Shown here in pieces: positions 30,470 through 42,795 of a stretch of DNA of 64,000 nucleotides. A program made the translations under genes and the position numbers. The notes beneath the pieces were generated by a model. It made no database searches, had not been told where the DNA came from, and saw only the letters and a program-made list of their open reading frames with translations. Within the stretch, counting starts at the first letter, position 1, and each line of letters opens with the position of its first letter. The DNA lies in NCBI GenBank assembly GCA_963971405.1, contig OZ020485.1, positions 16,430,001 to 16,494,000 of the forward strand, given 5' to 3'. This stretch comes from Psococerastis gibbosa. Taxonomy: Eukaryota; Arthropoda; Insecta; Psocodea; Psocidae.

Positions 30470-30890
30470 AAGTTTTACAAAGTTAAATTTTCTTCTTTTA
30501 AGGTCTCTTCTATTGAAGAATCATTATAGCGATTCGGTCCTTGCTGCTCTAAAAAGGGAAGTCATGCCCTGGCCTAACCACTGCCCCAGGCTTTTTACCC
30601 AGGGTGTTCTTATTCTGCTGGGAGCCCTCTGTTCTCCTATCTCCCCTTGGATTATTACATGCAGAAGGTGATACTTTTCGTCCCTCGTCACATGACCTAA
30701 GTATTATAGTTTCCGGTTCTTAACCGTCAGCAGCAACTAGCCTACTGTATCCATTCACCTCAGGACCAGAGCATTAGGGGCACGATGTTTCCAGGATATG
30801 CGCAACATTCGTCTGTATACACACATTTCAAATGCACTGATTATGCTCTCCATAGCTTATGTCAATGTTAATAAGGAGACTATTATGTGT
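30470..30890 (-). pseudogene. LINE C-terminal relic
   Basis: Minus strand: AFEMCVYRRMLRISWKHRAP, YLGHVTRDEKYHLLHVIIQG, EIGEQRAPSRIRTPWVKSL. Matches a widespread insect-type endonuclease/reverse transcriptase tail. Several stops and frameshifts. Confidence 0.85.
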
Positions 30891-31814
30891 ATACCAGGGG
30901 AGGTTACCCAAGTCAATTTAAGTCTAAAAATACTCGTTATGTGTATAAGGTGAGAAATCAAAGAACATTCTCTTTGCAAAGGACTGAGATGCTTAAAAAA
31001 AAATGCGCAGTATAATATACAAAACTATAGATCAAAAACATTGCCAGCGTTAAACCCACGATTTCACTGATATTTTACAGAATAGTATTGCCCTGTCTCA
31101 CAAACACACAACGATACAAAAATAAAAAAGGCTCATAAATGTGAGAGCAATGAGCCAATGAGCGATGCAATACGGCTCGCTGAGTTTGAAAATCAGCAGT
31201 AACACTACCGTACAGTTGCAGCCGGGTAGCAATTAATTTCACGGGTCAGCAAAATTCATGGGATTCGGAAAACCAAAGCACAAAATGACCATATGGTATG
31301 TGGCTAGGTGAAACCGCAATATGGCTCATAAAAATGTACGCAGCGTGTGCCATATGGGGTTTTTGCACGTTACAAAAAATGGAGGTGTCAGTTCACATTT
31401 TTTTGAATGAATTTTTATAATTTATAAATTCATACGATGCTTTAATTAAAATTAATGGATATTCATGTTTGAATAGGTCCATAGACTATGAACACTGTAT
31501 AAATATATATAATTGCTGAAATGTCATTTATTTTAGTTTGTTATAAATCAATTAAAATGATGTAAAACTCAGACATATAGGACACCCCTGAAACACCACA
31601 AAATCAGTCAGTTTTTTTTTTTCTGAATTTAGTATGCAAGACATGAAAAATTTAGTATATTTATGTTATATAGGACTATTTAATTTTCATCCATATTATC
31701 ATAAGGTTTATTCTTTTAATTTTTGGTGTTTCTATTTTTATATAATGTTATAATATTTAATAATTAATACAATAATATTTAATATATTACATTGCGTAAA
31801 ATTTTAGTTCCCAG
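30891..31814. other. No recognised gene
   Basis: AT-rich, low complexity in the second half. No frames worth calling. Confidence 0.4.
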
Positions 31815-31990
31815 TAATTTTCATTGAGAGGACGTGGAACGTAGATATTGGTCACCCTTGGATTAATCGGTTGTTATTTTTAATTTCATTTACAATATAA
31901 GTTACAAAGATTGGGTCTATGGAAGTTGTAGAAGACCATTTCATTCACAATATCATATATTATTTTTAATTTTTGGTGTTGAAATTATTA
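31815..31990. mobile_element. One arm of the TTAA foldback MITE
   Basis: GAGAGGACGTGGAACGTAGA, ATGGAAGTTGTAGAAGACCA and CATTCACAATATCATATATT match one arm of 2590-2956. The partner arm is absent. Confidence 0.5.
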
Positions 31991-32099
31991 AATATAAATA
32001 ACTTATAACGGAGGACTAAAATCATTGTAAAGTTCATCGAGAAATGCAGTATAAGAACTAAAAATATGCTATGATATTGTTTTTGAAGTAGCCTTCCTC

Positions 32100-32325
32100 A
32101 GCTTGGATAGACGAAATATCTCCTTCTGCATGTGATAATCCAAGGGAAGATAGAAGAGAAGGACAGAGGGGTCCCAGCAGAACAATAACAATCGTTCTGG
32201 TTGAAAAACCTGAGGCAGTGGCAAGAGTACAACTTCCCTTTACAGAGTCCAAGGTCCAAATTGCCATGATGATCGCCGATTTTTGATTGAAAGCATTAAA
32301 ATAAGAAGAATATGTTATAGCCATA
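32100..32325 (+). pseudogene. LINE C-terminal relic
   Basis: Plus strand: LLHVIIQGKIEEKDRG, SFWLKNLRQW, then AAATTGCCATGATGATCGCC at the end. Same family as the minus-strand relic at 30470-30890. Confidence 0.8.
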
Positions 32326-32935
32326 GTCTTGTCTTCCAGAAATATGATGATTTGACTAATTCCTTAATAAATTGTGTACTAAATTTAAATTAAAATAAAT
32401 AAAAATAATTGCTATTTTCCATACTCAATAGCCTCATAAGTTCATAAAATATTGTAACATACAGTAGTAAAAAGAATTAACCACTAGCAGGCAATAAAGG
32501 TATAAACATCAAATAAGATAGTTTCACATTTAAACTTCATTCGCCACCCGTGGAGTTTTCGTTTTTATTTTCAACCCTTTAAATTTATTCTGTACACTGG
32601 GAGTAAGGCAAGACACATATTTTTCTAGAGAACGGACCCCCCGGGACCATTTATGTTACCATGTTGGGTTAAATTACAGGAAAAGTTGGAGACATTAGAA
32701 TATATAGCGCCAGCGAGCAGCGTTCATTATAGCTGTGGGAATGTGTGAAAGCTTTGGTATAAAAAAGTCAGCGAAACTGCTTGAATTTCATATGGCACAT
32801 GAGTGAGTGAAAGTGGTATTTTTACGGGGGAGTGGGGGGGGGGGATTCTAGTGAAATAACTGTAGAGTTTATATGATGATGAAAATTGCTGCTTTCTCAT
32901 ACATGGTACAAGCCATTAAGTGACAATCAAGGGAA
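32326..32935. other. No recognised gene
   Basis: Includes a G-rich run near 32830. No frame or repeat assigned. Confidence 0.4.
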
Positions 32936-32938
32936 ATG

Positions 32939-33339
32939 CTTAGGCGCCCATTCCACCGACCGGCTAAGGCTATTTATAAAAACAGTGACGTGGTAGCAGA
33001 CATTCAAGACTTAGGCGAGGTTTCCACCGACCTCGCATTGCAGAATTGACGGAAATGTTTATTTTTCTCTATGCCATAGTTAAGATATAAAATTGATCAA
33101 TGATCATACAGTAAAATCACAAACAAACAAACTAAAATTAAGAAATGGCGTCATGGGATATGTTAAGTACAAACATTTTAATAGATTTCTATAAAAAGAG
33201 AAATTCTAATTTCCGTCAATGTCATTTGCATTCTGCAATGCGAGGTCGGTGGAAACGCCACCTTAAGTCTTGGATGTCTGCTACCACGTCACCGTTTTTG
33301 TAAATAGCCCTAGCCGGTCGATGGGATGGGCGCCTTAAG
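32939..33339. mobile_element. Foldback element A
   Basis: About 400 bp with arms near 120-140 bp. The left arm holds AGGCGCCCATTCCACCGACC, TGACGTGGTAGCAGACATTC and CCACCGACCTCGCATTGCAG. The right arm is its complement, ending GGGCGCCTTAAG. A truncated relative lies at 55125-55245. No ORF. Confidence 0.85.
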
Positions 33340-33744
33340 AGTGTACATCCCGTAGGAAATTGGCAGCCCGAAATTTACTACTTTTTATTTTTCACTTAAT
33401 TAACTAAGTGTGTCATTAAATATTTGGCTCATTGAAGTTGTAGAAGACTACCCCATGCATCATATAATAGGGTATTTTTAATTTTCGAAATTGTAGTTTT
33501 TTCATAAACATGATAATAATTTATATACATTTATGTATATTATTATTATATATTTATATTTACTTGAAATACATACCATGAAAAAACTACATTTTCGAAA
33601 ATTAAATATACTTTATTATATGATGCATGAGGTAGTCTTCTACAACTTCAACGAGCCAAATATTTAATAACATACTTAGTTAATTAAATAAAAAATAACA
33701 AGTATTGAATTTCGGGCTGCCAATTTCCCACGGGATGTACACTC
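33339..33744. mobile_element. Foldback MITE B with TTAA on both sides (piggyBac-like)
   Basis: 406 bp, long inverted arms starting GAGTGTACATCCCGTAGG and ending CCCACGGGATGTACACTC. TTAA occurs at 33335-33338 and 33745-33748. It sits directly against the right end of element A. Confidence 0.85.
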
Positions 33745-33819
33745 TTAAGGGTGAAAACGTGTTTCTCTTATTTTTGCTGTAGTATTTAAACATATTATGT
33801 TGTCGGCAGAAAAACCTGT

Positions 33820-35206
33820 TTAGCCCAGGGTAGATAATTTTTTTAAGACATTAAATTATAGTAGATTGAAACCCATTGGAAATGGAAGATAATATGACAG
33901 ACATTAAAGAAAAATAAATTACGGGCGATCTGAGTTCGGGAGGCAGGTAGGGGTGGTTTTTAAGGGTGAAATACGGCATATCTTCATTTTCGACAAAACT
34001 ACAAGTCCTACGGAAAATCATCAAATAACAAAAAGGTAGATAATAAGAAGATGTACAACTAAGTTATTCCACTTTTTTCAAATAACCTCAAATTTTATGA
34101 GAAAAATGCCAAAAACCAGGGTTTTGTTTTTTTATTTTTAACTTTAACAAAAAAAAAACATTTTTCGTGAAAATTGGGGAAAAGTTACTTTTGTATGTTC
34201 TAAATACACTGTAATTTTTTTGATTTAAAATATTAACTTTTTCCAACTAATTTTGACTATATATGGAAAAAGCACCTTAATTTTCAATCGAAAAATCTCA
34301 CATCAAAATGTCGATTATTTTTAAAATTTAGGTGATGTTTTTGTTCGTTGAAATCTCTACTTTCGGATGGTACAAAGAACAATATACACTACAGTGCAAC
34401 ATTTTCTTAAAAAATGCAAAAAATCAAATCAAAAAATGATGTCTTCAATATTTGAAATATAGTCAATGTAGTCATCCAAAATTACAACAACTCGCATCTA
34501 ATATGACACAGATATAAATATAGGGCTTAGATAAACTAAATTGACCGGACTATGTTATAAATATTAGAGACATCATTTTTCGATTTGGTTTTTTGCATTT
34601 TTTAAGAAAATTTTGCACAGTAGTTTATATTGATCTTTACACCATCGGAAAGTAGAGATTTCAACGAACAAAAAACTAACCTAATTTTAAAGAATAATGA
34701 TATTTTGACGCGAGATTTTTCGATTGAAAATTAGGGTGCTTTTTCCATATATAGTCAAAATTAGTTGGAAATAGTTAATATTTTAAATCAAAAAAAATTA
34801 CAGTGTATTTAGAACATACAAAAGTAACTTTTCCCCAATTTTCACGAAAAATGTTTTTTTTTTTTTTTTTTAAAGTTAAAAATAAAAACCAAAACCCTGG
34901 TTTTTGGCATTTTTCTCATAAAATTTGAGGTTATTTGAAAAAAGTGTAATCACTAAAGTTGTACATCTTATTATCTACCTTTTTGTTATTTGATGATTTT
35001 CCATAGGACTTGTAGTTTTGTCGGAAATGAAGATATGCCGTATTTCACCGTTAAAAACCACCCCTACCTGCCTCCCGAACTCAGGTCGCCCGTAATTTAT
35101 TTTTCTTTAATGTCTGTCAATTTATTATCTTCCATTTCCAATGGGTTTCATTCTACTATAATTTAATGTTTTTTTCCCCCATTTTTCAGGGGATCTACAC
35201 TGGGCT
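33820..35206. mobile_element. Giant foldback element C
   Basis: About 1.39 kb, almost entirely two inverted arms of about 640 bp centred near 34510. The ends are TAGCCCAGGGTAGAT on the left and the complement of TAGCCCAGTGTAGATCCCC on the right. The arms share CCCATTGGAAATGGAAGATA, GGAGGCAGGTAGGGGTGG and GTTACTTTTGTATGTTCTAA. No coding content. Confidence 0.9.
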
Positions 35207-36259
35207 AGTTGGCCACAGTTTTGCAACACCTTCGATCTGACATAATGGAGTTTTAAGTATATTGAGGTAACCTCACCTCCGATAGTCAGATGGAACTGAA
35301 ATTTATTTTGGCTACTGTCTTGCTCTATAGTTATTAGTTTATATTTTAATTTCTGTTTGTTTTCCAGTTTAATTTGTAATAGCCTGTTGTACGACAATGT
35401 CATTGCATTGTTCATTATGTGTTAATTTGTAAGAGTGGGCCAAAATGCCCAAAACTCATTCAAATGGAAAATAAATAGCCCAGTCAACGAAGAGGTATAG
35501 AGGGAGTTGGAGGGAACTCAATTTTTGACTTCGTAACTTTGTTAAGACTAGTTAAGAGGTGAACATATCAAAAGTCCTCACTCGTAGCCCTTGAGCCGGG
35601 GGGCTGGGGGCTTTGAAGGTACCGTTTTTTGGTTTTTCGCTTATATCTCGGAAACTATGCGCCCCCTGATATTTTTGCTCTATACCAAATTAATGCTGAT
35701 TACATTTGCTACAATTTATAAGAAGTAACGTTTTTCGATATCTTGCATAGTTATCGAGATATCTGCTCGGGAAAATCAGTAATTTTGGAAAAATCCATTT
35801 TTTCCTCACTTTTTTTGAACTTTTTGACAGGATAACTCTTCAACGTTGCAACCAAATAATTAATGCAGGCCATAGGGCTGTAGAACATTAAATTTCCTTC
35901 AATAAAAAATATTACTTTACTGTTTGATATACTTTCCTTCCAAAGTATTGGCCAAAATATACACCATTACCGGTATGTACACATAATGAGTATTGGACGG
36001 ACGTCTAAGAAGCTCCCAACAACGTGATTCGTTGCTATGAACATATTGTTTGTGCATGTGGCAAAAGGGCAAAAAGAAAAAAAGAAAAAACATCAAATGA
36101 AATTTTATTGGTACCTATCGAAAAGTCAAAAAAATACAATAGTGTGCCATTTCAGTCAATTTCTTTGCTCTCATGGGGTGGGAAGAGTCTCTACGTCTTT
36201 GGGGCAACGACCCCCTCTCACCCCCCCCCCCCTGTATCCGTCCATGCCCCTTGCCCTGT

Positions 36260-36620
36260 AGGAGTCCACACGAGAGGAACCCTATTCTGTAAGTTCCCCT
36301 GGCCAATTTTACACAGTGGGGAGTATTTTAGGCTCTAGGGTGTTTGCTATTCAGTACTACAGGTTTGGGGCTCTGGCAGTCTTTTTTGCATTGGGAGAAA
36401 ATTTTTAGGACAGCGACCGGTGTAGCTCCAAGCCCATTGCGGACAGGGACCAGGCAGTTCTTGTTTATCTTCCACCAATACGTCTGAAGAGGCAGTTTAT
36501 TATTTCCTAGTCACAGTTGAACTTTTAGAAAAGTTCGGAGGGTATGTTGCTTTGCTGCCCCTTGGTGGACGGAAGGTATGGCATGTCATCCTTGATGGTG
36601 GCCACCGATTTATGGAATGT
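36260..36620 (-). pseudogene. Cysteine-rich tail relic, left arm of element D
   Basis: Minus strand: VEDKQELPGPCPQWAWSYTG, RCPKNFLPMQK, then KYSPLCKIGQGNLQNRVPLV, with two stops between. It corresponds to the plus-strand relic in the right arm. Confidence 0.5.
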
Positions 36621-37094
36621 CTTTCTTGTATCGGTAAGCTTTCAGGGAGACCTCTCTCGCTGGAGCCCCATACCACCTCAAGATGCAGGTTTCAACTGCC
36701 TTTTATACCTGGGCGATGGTGGAGGAAGGGCCTGAAAAGACCGCTGCTGCTTTCTGGACCCCTTGAAAATTTTTTCAAGATGCAGATGTTGTCTCGCATC
36801 CACTAAAGGAGTGCAAGAATAACACGTTCTTCAAACCTTGCTGCTGAAGCTCTTGGAATGAGAAGTAGGAAATACTTTTCTTCCCGCGTCCAAGCTTGAT
36901 GAGACAAATGTTCTCAAATGCGCATCAGCTCAAGCCATCAACAGGAATATGCGATCGACATCTGAACGCACAATGCCGACAGGACAATGTTTCCAAAATG
37001 ACTTCCACACACCGAGGGAGGAGTAAAGCAGCATTCCCTCCGAACTTTTCTATAAGTTTAGCCGTGGCTGGGAAATAGCCTGGCTCATAAGACG

Positions 37095-37345
37095 TATAGG
37101 TGGAAGACAAGAACTGCCGGGGCCCAGTCCGTATTGAGCTAACAGCTGCATCGGAAGATATCGCAAAAAATATATTAAGCCGGTGCAAAACAGACTGTGC
37201 CAGCGCAAAGTGCGTGGCTGCAAAAAAGCAAGCCTCAAACTACTCCCCAGTATGTAAAAATTGCCAGTGGACCTACCAGAATGGGGTTCCTCTCGTGGAC
37301 TCAAATGTAGAGAAGAGGAGGATCCACATGCCGATTTCCTACTGA
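37095..37345 (+). pseudogene. Cysteine-rich tail relic, right arm of element D
   Basis: Plus strand: GPVRIELTAASEDIAKNILS, then RCKTDCASAKCVAAKKQ and YSPVCKNCQ. The C..C...C....SPxCxxC spacing resembles cysteine-rich (CXC-like) tails found on proteins of some invertebrate mobile elements. Several expected cysteines are lost (CVAAKKQ where CxCRK would be usual). Confidence 0.5.
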
Positions 37346-37349
37346 ACAA

Positions 37350-37555
37350 GGGGCATGGACGGATACGGGGGGAGAGGGGGGGGGGTGACAGGGGTTGCTG
37401 CCCCCTTCCCAAAATTTTGTAGATACATTGGAAGTTAATTTATTACCCTCTAATTTAATCGATACTACAATACATGAATGTTTTTCTGTTTCACCCACAA
37501 CTAGCCCCCCCCCCCTCCCACAAATTGGAAAATGGGATGGATCCGTCCCTGACCA
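37350..37555. mobile_element. hAT-like MITE nested in element D
   Basis: GGCATGGACGGATACGGGGG to GGATGGATCCGTCCCTGACC, same family as 30244-30412. The left arm retains only a truncated mirror copy (36215-36250). Confidence 0.65.
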
Positions 37556-38865
37556 GGGGTCCCATGAAGAAGACTCTGGAGAAAGAGACACCGAAATGAA
37601 AGACGAAGAGACCCTTCCCACCCCATGAGAGCAAAGAAATTGACTGAAATGGCATTTTGACTTTTCAATAGGTACCAATAAAATTGCATTTGGTTTTTTT
37701 CTTATTTTCTTTTTGCCCTTTGGCCACATGCACAAACAATATGTTCATAGCAACGGATGTATGTTGATGGGAACTTGGGAGCTATTTAGACGTCCGTCCA
37801 ATTCTCATTATGTGTACATACCGGTATTGTAATGGTGTATATTTTGGCCAATGCGTTTGACGCCTCTCAACACTAGAATTGGTTTAACTTTGGAAGGAAA
37901 GTATATCAAACCGTAAAGTAACATATTTTATTGAAGGAAATGTAATGTTCTACAGCCCTATGGCCTGCATTAATTATTTGGTTGCATCGTTGAAGAGTTA
38001 TTATGTCAAAAAGTTCAAAAAAGTAAGGAAAAAATGGATTTTTCCAAAATTACTGATTTTCCCGAGCAGATATCTCGATAACTATGCAAGATATCGAAAA
38101 ACTTTACTTCAATTAAATTATAGCCAATTTAATCAGCATTAATTTGGTATAGAACAAAAATATCGCTGGGGCGCATAGTTTCCGAGATATAAGCGAAAAA
38201 CCAAAAAACGGTACCTTCAAAGGCCCCCCTCCCCCTCCCCGGCTCAAGGGCTACGAGTGAGGACTTTTGATATGTTCACCTCCTAACTAGTCTGAACAAA
38301 GTTACGAAGTCAAAAATTGTGTTCCAGCCAACTCCCTCTACACCCTTTTTTTGAGCGTTCATTGACTGGACTAAAATACAATTTTCATTCATTCAAATAA
38401 TATTAATTAATTAATTGTTAATTTTGGATGAATGGTACGTATCATCCCCTAACTTTGTGCTGTGTAACTAGTGTAGGGATATTAGTTAAATGGGGGGGGG
38501 GCGGAAGCACCGAAGATGGGGTAACACATCCTCAAGGCTTCTATTCTTGTTCAACCCCCGAACACTCCCCACTCCTCTTTTGTACACACTGACAGCTCAT
38601 CCTGTCTACTTTTAGTTTTTCGTACTTTATAGGGCTTCTAACTTCAATAGTTATGTATCGTACACCGTTGACATTTTTAACCTAGCCCTAATTGAAGTGC
38701 GTAGAGGCCAAGGGGTCCAAGTGACTCATATAAGCAATCGAGATAATAAATAAATAATAATAAGTTTGTAACCCAATTAAAAAATATGTGTGGGTATAAC
38801 CCTTCGCCATTAATTTTAGCATGGTCAAAATGACAGATACAGCTTTACGCGTGCGGGGCTCCTTG

Positions 38866-39095
38866 AACCATACATCTTACGATCCAGAGGAAAAAAACCT
38901 CAAAGGTGCATAGGAGCTAACTTTTGGTTCATAGGAGCTGCAGCTCCCATGGACATTTAGGCACGCCCCACCTTTTGATGCATAGGAGCCGCGCAAGTTC
39001 ATAGGAGCTGCCCTGCGGTGCAAAGGAGCTGCCCTGTGATGCATAGGAGCCGCAGCTCCTATGGACAGCCACTTTTTTGGTTCATAGGAGCTGAA
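38866..39095. repeat. CATAGGAGC hairpin cluster
   Basis: At least six copies of CATAGGAGC(T/C), including CATAGGAGCCGCAGCTCC, a perfect short hairpin. Related copies occur at 43200-43235 and 45340-45510. Confidence 0.7.
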
Positions 39096-39885
39096 GTTAT
39101 TGAAACAGGCACCTTTTATTATTTTGCTGCAATTATGAAAGCCTTTTGCTGTAGTTTACAGCAGTTCCCGCTTTTTTTTAAATGATGAATGCACTGTACT
39201 TTAGCATCAATTGATTTGCAGATATGATCCGTCTCATTGTATTTTACTACTAAATCAATTTATAGATTTTTTCTCAAGACCCTTAATTTTCAAACATGCA
39301 GCAACGGATCCACCAGGGTCCACTCATCCCTGAAATGGGTACCGTTCCCTTATCAGTAGGGAAAAACGCTGATGTCGGGCATGTTGCGGACCGTAATAGA
39401 CCTAGTAGTGCGTGGATCATGGGGTCTAGACTTGCCACGGCGTTTTTAAGTATTTTTATTCTCTTCACGGCCCGGTCGCATTTAACTGAACCGCTTCTAC
39501 CAATAATGTGCTAAATTGAATATTTTACATGCTGAATCAACACTTAATACTCTTACTAATTACTAGGTACGTAAAACTCTTCATTGGTTGTCATGGCAAA
39601 TGAGGAACTCATAGCTACTGTACGACCCCAGCCATGACAGGCTTACTGGGTTGCAGCCCCTCACATGAAATGAAAAATTAAACATTAACTAAAAATAGTA
39701 GCCTACCGGTACTAAAACAATCAAATAATTGACAAAAAGTAAGAAATTGCAGCTCGCTTGATTACACACTCTATAATATTGTGTCATTAAATATACGCAT
39801 AAGAGAAATTGAAACGTGATGTGCTTACTACAAAATTCAGATGGTATATTATAAAATATTGAAAAAAGCAATGAACAATCAAACA

Positions 39886-40860
39886 TTTTCAACAATACTT
39901 CATAGTACTGTTATTGGTCGGAAAAGTGGCCAAGAGCAGAGAAAAAGTGCAAAAAGAAAATTTATGGTTTTCTCTAACTTCGCCCCAAATTACACAATTC
40001 GAAATCTTTCTACAAATTTATGTTCAGGGAGCAGTTATTGGTCAGAAAAGTGGCCAAGGGCCGAAAAATTGTCCAAATTAAAAAATTTTGGTTTTCTCTA
40101 ACTTCGCCCCTAATTACACAATTCGAATTTTTTTTTTCAATTACTGCTTCAGGGAGCAATGTTTGGTCGGAGAAGAGGCCAAGGGCCACGAAATTGCCCA
40201 AAACTAAATTTTTTTGATTTCTCTAACTTCACCCCTAATTACGCAATTCGAAAACTTTCTTCAATATATGCTTCAGGGAGCAGTGTTTGGTCGGAAAAGA
40301 GGCCAAGGGCCACGAAATTGCCCAAAACTAAATTTTTTTGATTTCTCTAACTTCACCCCTAATTATGCAATTCGAAAACTTTCTTCAATATATGCTTCAG
40401 GGAGCAGTGTTTGGTCGGAAAAGAGGCCAAGGGCCACAAATTGCCCAAAACTAAATTTTTTTGATTTCCTTAACTTCACCCCTAATTACGCAATTCGAAA
40501 ACTTTCTTCAATATATGCTTCAGGGAGCAGTGTTTGGTCGGAAAAGTGGCCAAGGGCCGAGAAATTGCCCAAAACTAAAATTTTTGGTTTTCTCTAACTT
40601 CACCCCTAATTACATGATTAGAAAAATGTCTTCAATATATGCTCCAGAGAGCAGTGTTTGGTCGGAAAAGTGGCCAAGGGCCGAGAAATTGCCAAAAACT
40701 AAAATTTTTGGTTTTCTCTAACTTCACCTCTAATTACACTATTCGAAAAATGTCTTCAATTTATGCTTCAGAGTGCTGTTATTGGTCGGAAAAGTGCCCA
40801 AAGAGAAAGAAAATGCCGAAAATATAGATATGCTTGGTTTTCAGTTCCCCCTATATCTCG
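39886..40860 (+). repeat. 123-bp satellite, block 1 (about 8 units)
   Basis: The unit includes CTTCACCCCTAATTACGCAA, TTCGAAAACTTTCTTCAATA and CAGTGTTTGGTCGGAAAAG. Unit starts near 40218, 40342 and 40465 give 123-124 bp, a multiple of three, so a 41-residue frame runs through several units. This is probably not coding. Confidence 0.9.
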
Positions 40861-41371
40861 CTCCTAGTTACAGTATGTACTACGGCAAACCTGAAATCGA
40901 TGGTAGGTGCCTGTGTAAAGTAGGTTTATCATTGCCAACGTAATTTCGGACAGTGTTACCATGCATGATTCGTTCCATTGCGTATGTACTCGTATGTATA
41001 GATATGACACAGTTGCATAACCTGATTTATGAATAAATCAAATTTAAATGACTTCATTTGCATTTTAATGCTTTTCGCATAGAGCCCTAGGTTGGATCAA
41101 TCCGTAAAATAATAGCTACGTCTCTAAAGGGAAGGAGTACATATAATTATTTTTTTGTAAATATGTGCTTACAGATTGGAATATCGACAGATAATACACA
41201 GTAGCTATAGGCCTATATACTGTATATGTAAATGACCCCGGTTTTTTATTCACCATGTGTTCCGAAACTATTGACCAAATCGGAACAAAGAAATCTCAAC
41301 TGATGTAAAATATGTAATGTATCATGTGGTACCTGCATGTTATTTGTTATGAACAGTAGTTGCAAGATATC

Positions 41372-42115
41372 GAGAACTGCAAATTCGAAAACTTTCTTCA
41401 ATATATGCTTCAGGGAGCAGTGTTTGGTCGGAAAAGTGGCAAAAGGCCCGGAAATCACCCTAAAGGAAAATTTTTGGTATTCTTTAACTTCGCCCCTAAT
41501 TATACAAATCGAAAACTTTCTTCAATATATGCTTCAGGGGGCAGTGTATGGTCGGAAAAGGGGCCAAGGTCCGATAAATTGACCAAAACAAATTTTTTTG
41601 GATTTCTCTAACTCCGACCCTAATTACACAAATCGAAAACTTTCTTCAATTTATTCTTCAGAGAGCAGTGCATGGTCGGAAAAGGGGCCAAGGTCCGATA
41701 AACTGACCAAAATAAATTTTTTGGATTTCTCTAACTCCGACCCTAATTACACAAATCGAAAACTTTCTTCAATATATGCTTCAGGAAGCAGTGTTTGTTC
41801 GGAAAAGTGACCAAGATTAGAGAAATTGCCCAAAACTAAAAGTTTTGGTTTTCTCTATCTTCGCCCCTAATCACACAATTCGAAAAATTCCTTCAATTTA
41901 TGCTTAACAGAGCAATTTTTGTACGGAAAAGTGACCAAGATTAGAGAAATTGCCCAAAACTAAAATTTTTGGATTTCTCTAACTTCGACCCTAATTACAC
42001 AAATCGAAAACTTTCTTCAATTTATTCTTCACAGAGCAGTTATTGGTCGGAAAAGTGACTATGAGACAAGAAATTGCCCACAAGGATGCTTTTAGTTTTC
42101 TTTTCCCCCTAATCG
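41372..42115 (+). repeat. 123-bp satellite, block 2 (about 6 units)
   Basis: Same unit and orientation as block 1. It is followed by a flank (ATTCTAATGCGTATGTAATG, GACATAGTTGCATAAC) that matches the flank after block 1 near 40970-41030. Confidence 0.9.
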
Positions 42116-42477
42116 CCTCGTTTCAAGTAATTTATGTTTTGTACTAGGGTGAACCCCAATTCCATAGTATCCAAAGTATGCTAAACAGTACTAATGTATT
42201 TTCTGACACCGTTTCCATCATTCATTCTAATGCGTATGTAATGTTATGACATAGTTGCATAACTTTAATCATGAAACAGAAAAAATTGATATTTTCTGTA
42301 AAATTTGATTTTGTCACATAAAATGGGCTTTGAGGATGCCCGAGTTGCGCTTCACGCATGCCCATTTTCAGCGGGAACCACACATTCTTGGTACGATACA
42401 TTGTATCATTATTCCTATTAATCTAATCTCACTTTCAAATGATGGAGTGGGGGCGCAAGCCTTTTTATTGACTTTTT

Positions 42478-42795
42478 TGTTCTATTAGTAAGCCAACCTA
42501 GCGGACATAACAGCAAAGGCTGTCACGGACGGAGTCGAATGAAAAACCAGTAGAAGCCGGGTTGATGGGCCGTGGTCGAAATGAAAGCGAACTTCCACTG
42601 GTTCTTCATTCAAACTAGCGGAGTTAGGGCTATACAGGCGGATACAGCCCTCTCTTACACTCAACTAGGAAGACTCGGGACCACCTGCTTTACATGCCCT
42701 CCGAAGCATGGCCAGAACATGTAGCAAGGGTGGGACTCAAACCAACAACCTTTCGGGTGGAGTCTGTACCACTACCCTATGCATGCCCTGACTTC
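42478..42795 (-). mobile_element. tRNA-derived SINE, family 1, split by an insertion
   Basis: SINE complement from TTCTATTAGTAAGCCAACC to CCTTTCGGGTGGAG. It is interrupted after CTAGCGGA by about 110 bp and resumes with CTAGCGGAGTTAGGG. Confidence 0.85.
42514..42631 (-). mobile_element. Penelope-terminal-like insert with 8-bp duplication
   Basis: Flanked by CTAGCGGA on both sides. Contains the inverted pair GAATGAAAAACCAGTAGAAG and CTTCCACTGGTTCTTCATTC, and GGGCCGTGGTCGAAATG. It resembles the terminal family at 5265 and 8170. Confidence 0.65.

Larger units (their letters stand above)
35476..38373. mobile_element. Giant foldback element D, about 2.9 kb
   Basis: Left end TAGCCCAGTCAACGA, right end complement TAGTCCAGTCAATGAACGC. 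The outer arms (35476-36250 and about 37560-38373) are clearly inverted copies, sharing GATATCTCGATAACTATGCA and ACATACCGGTA-type sequence. Homology continues inward to about 36600 and 37000, so the whole unit is close to a palindrome centred near 36920. The ends resemble those of element C. Confidence 0.9.

Noticed and set aside
36024..36338. Possible gene in the left arm of element D
   Set aside because: The same sequence is mirrored in the right arm, frames differ between arms, and no family fits.
40214..40597. 127-codon frame through the satellite
   Set aside because: The frame is open only because the unit length is a multiple of three; neighbouring units break it and no start, splice site or homology supports it.
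39886..42115. Regular repeats resembling a CRISPR array
   Set aside because: Units are 123 bp tandem copies with no distinct spacers, in a eukaryotic repeat context.
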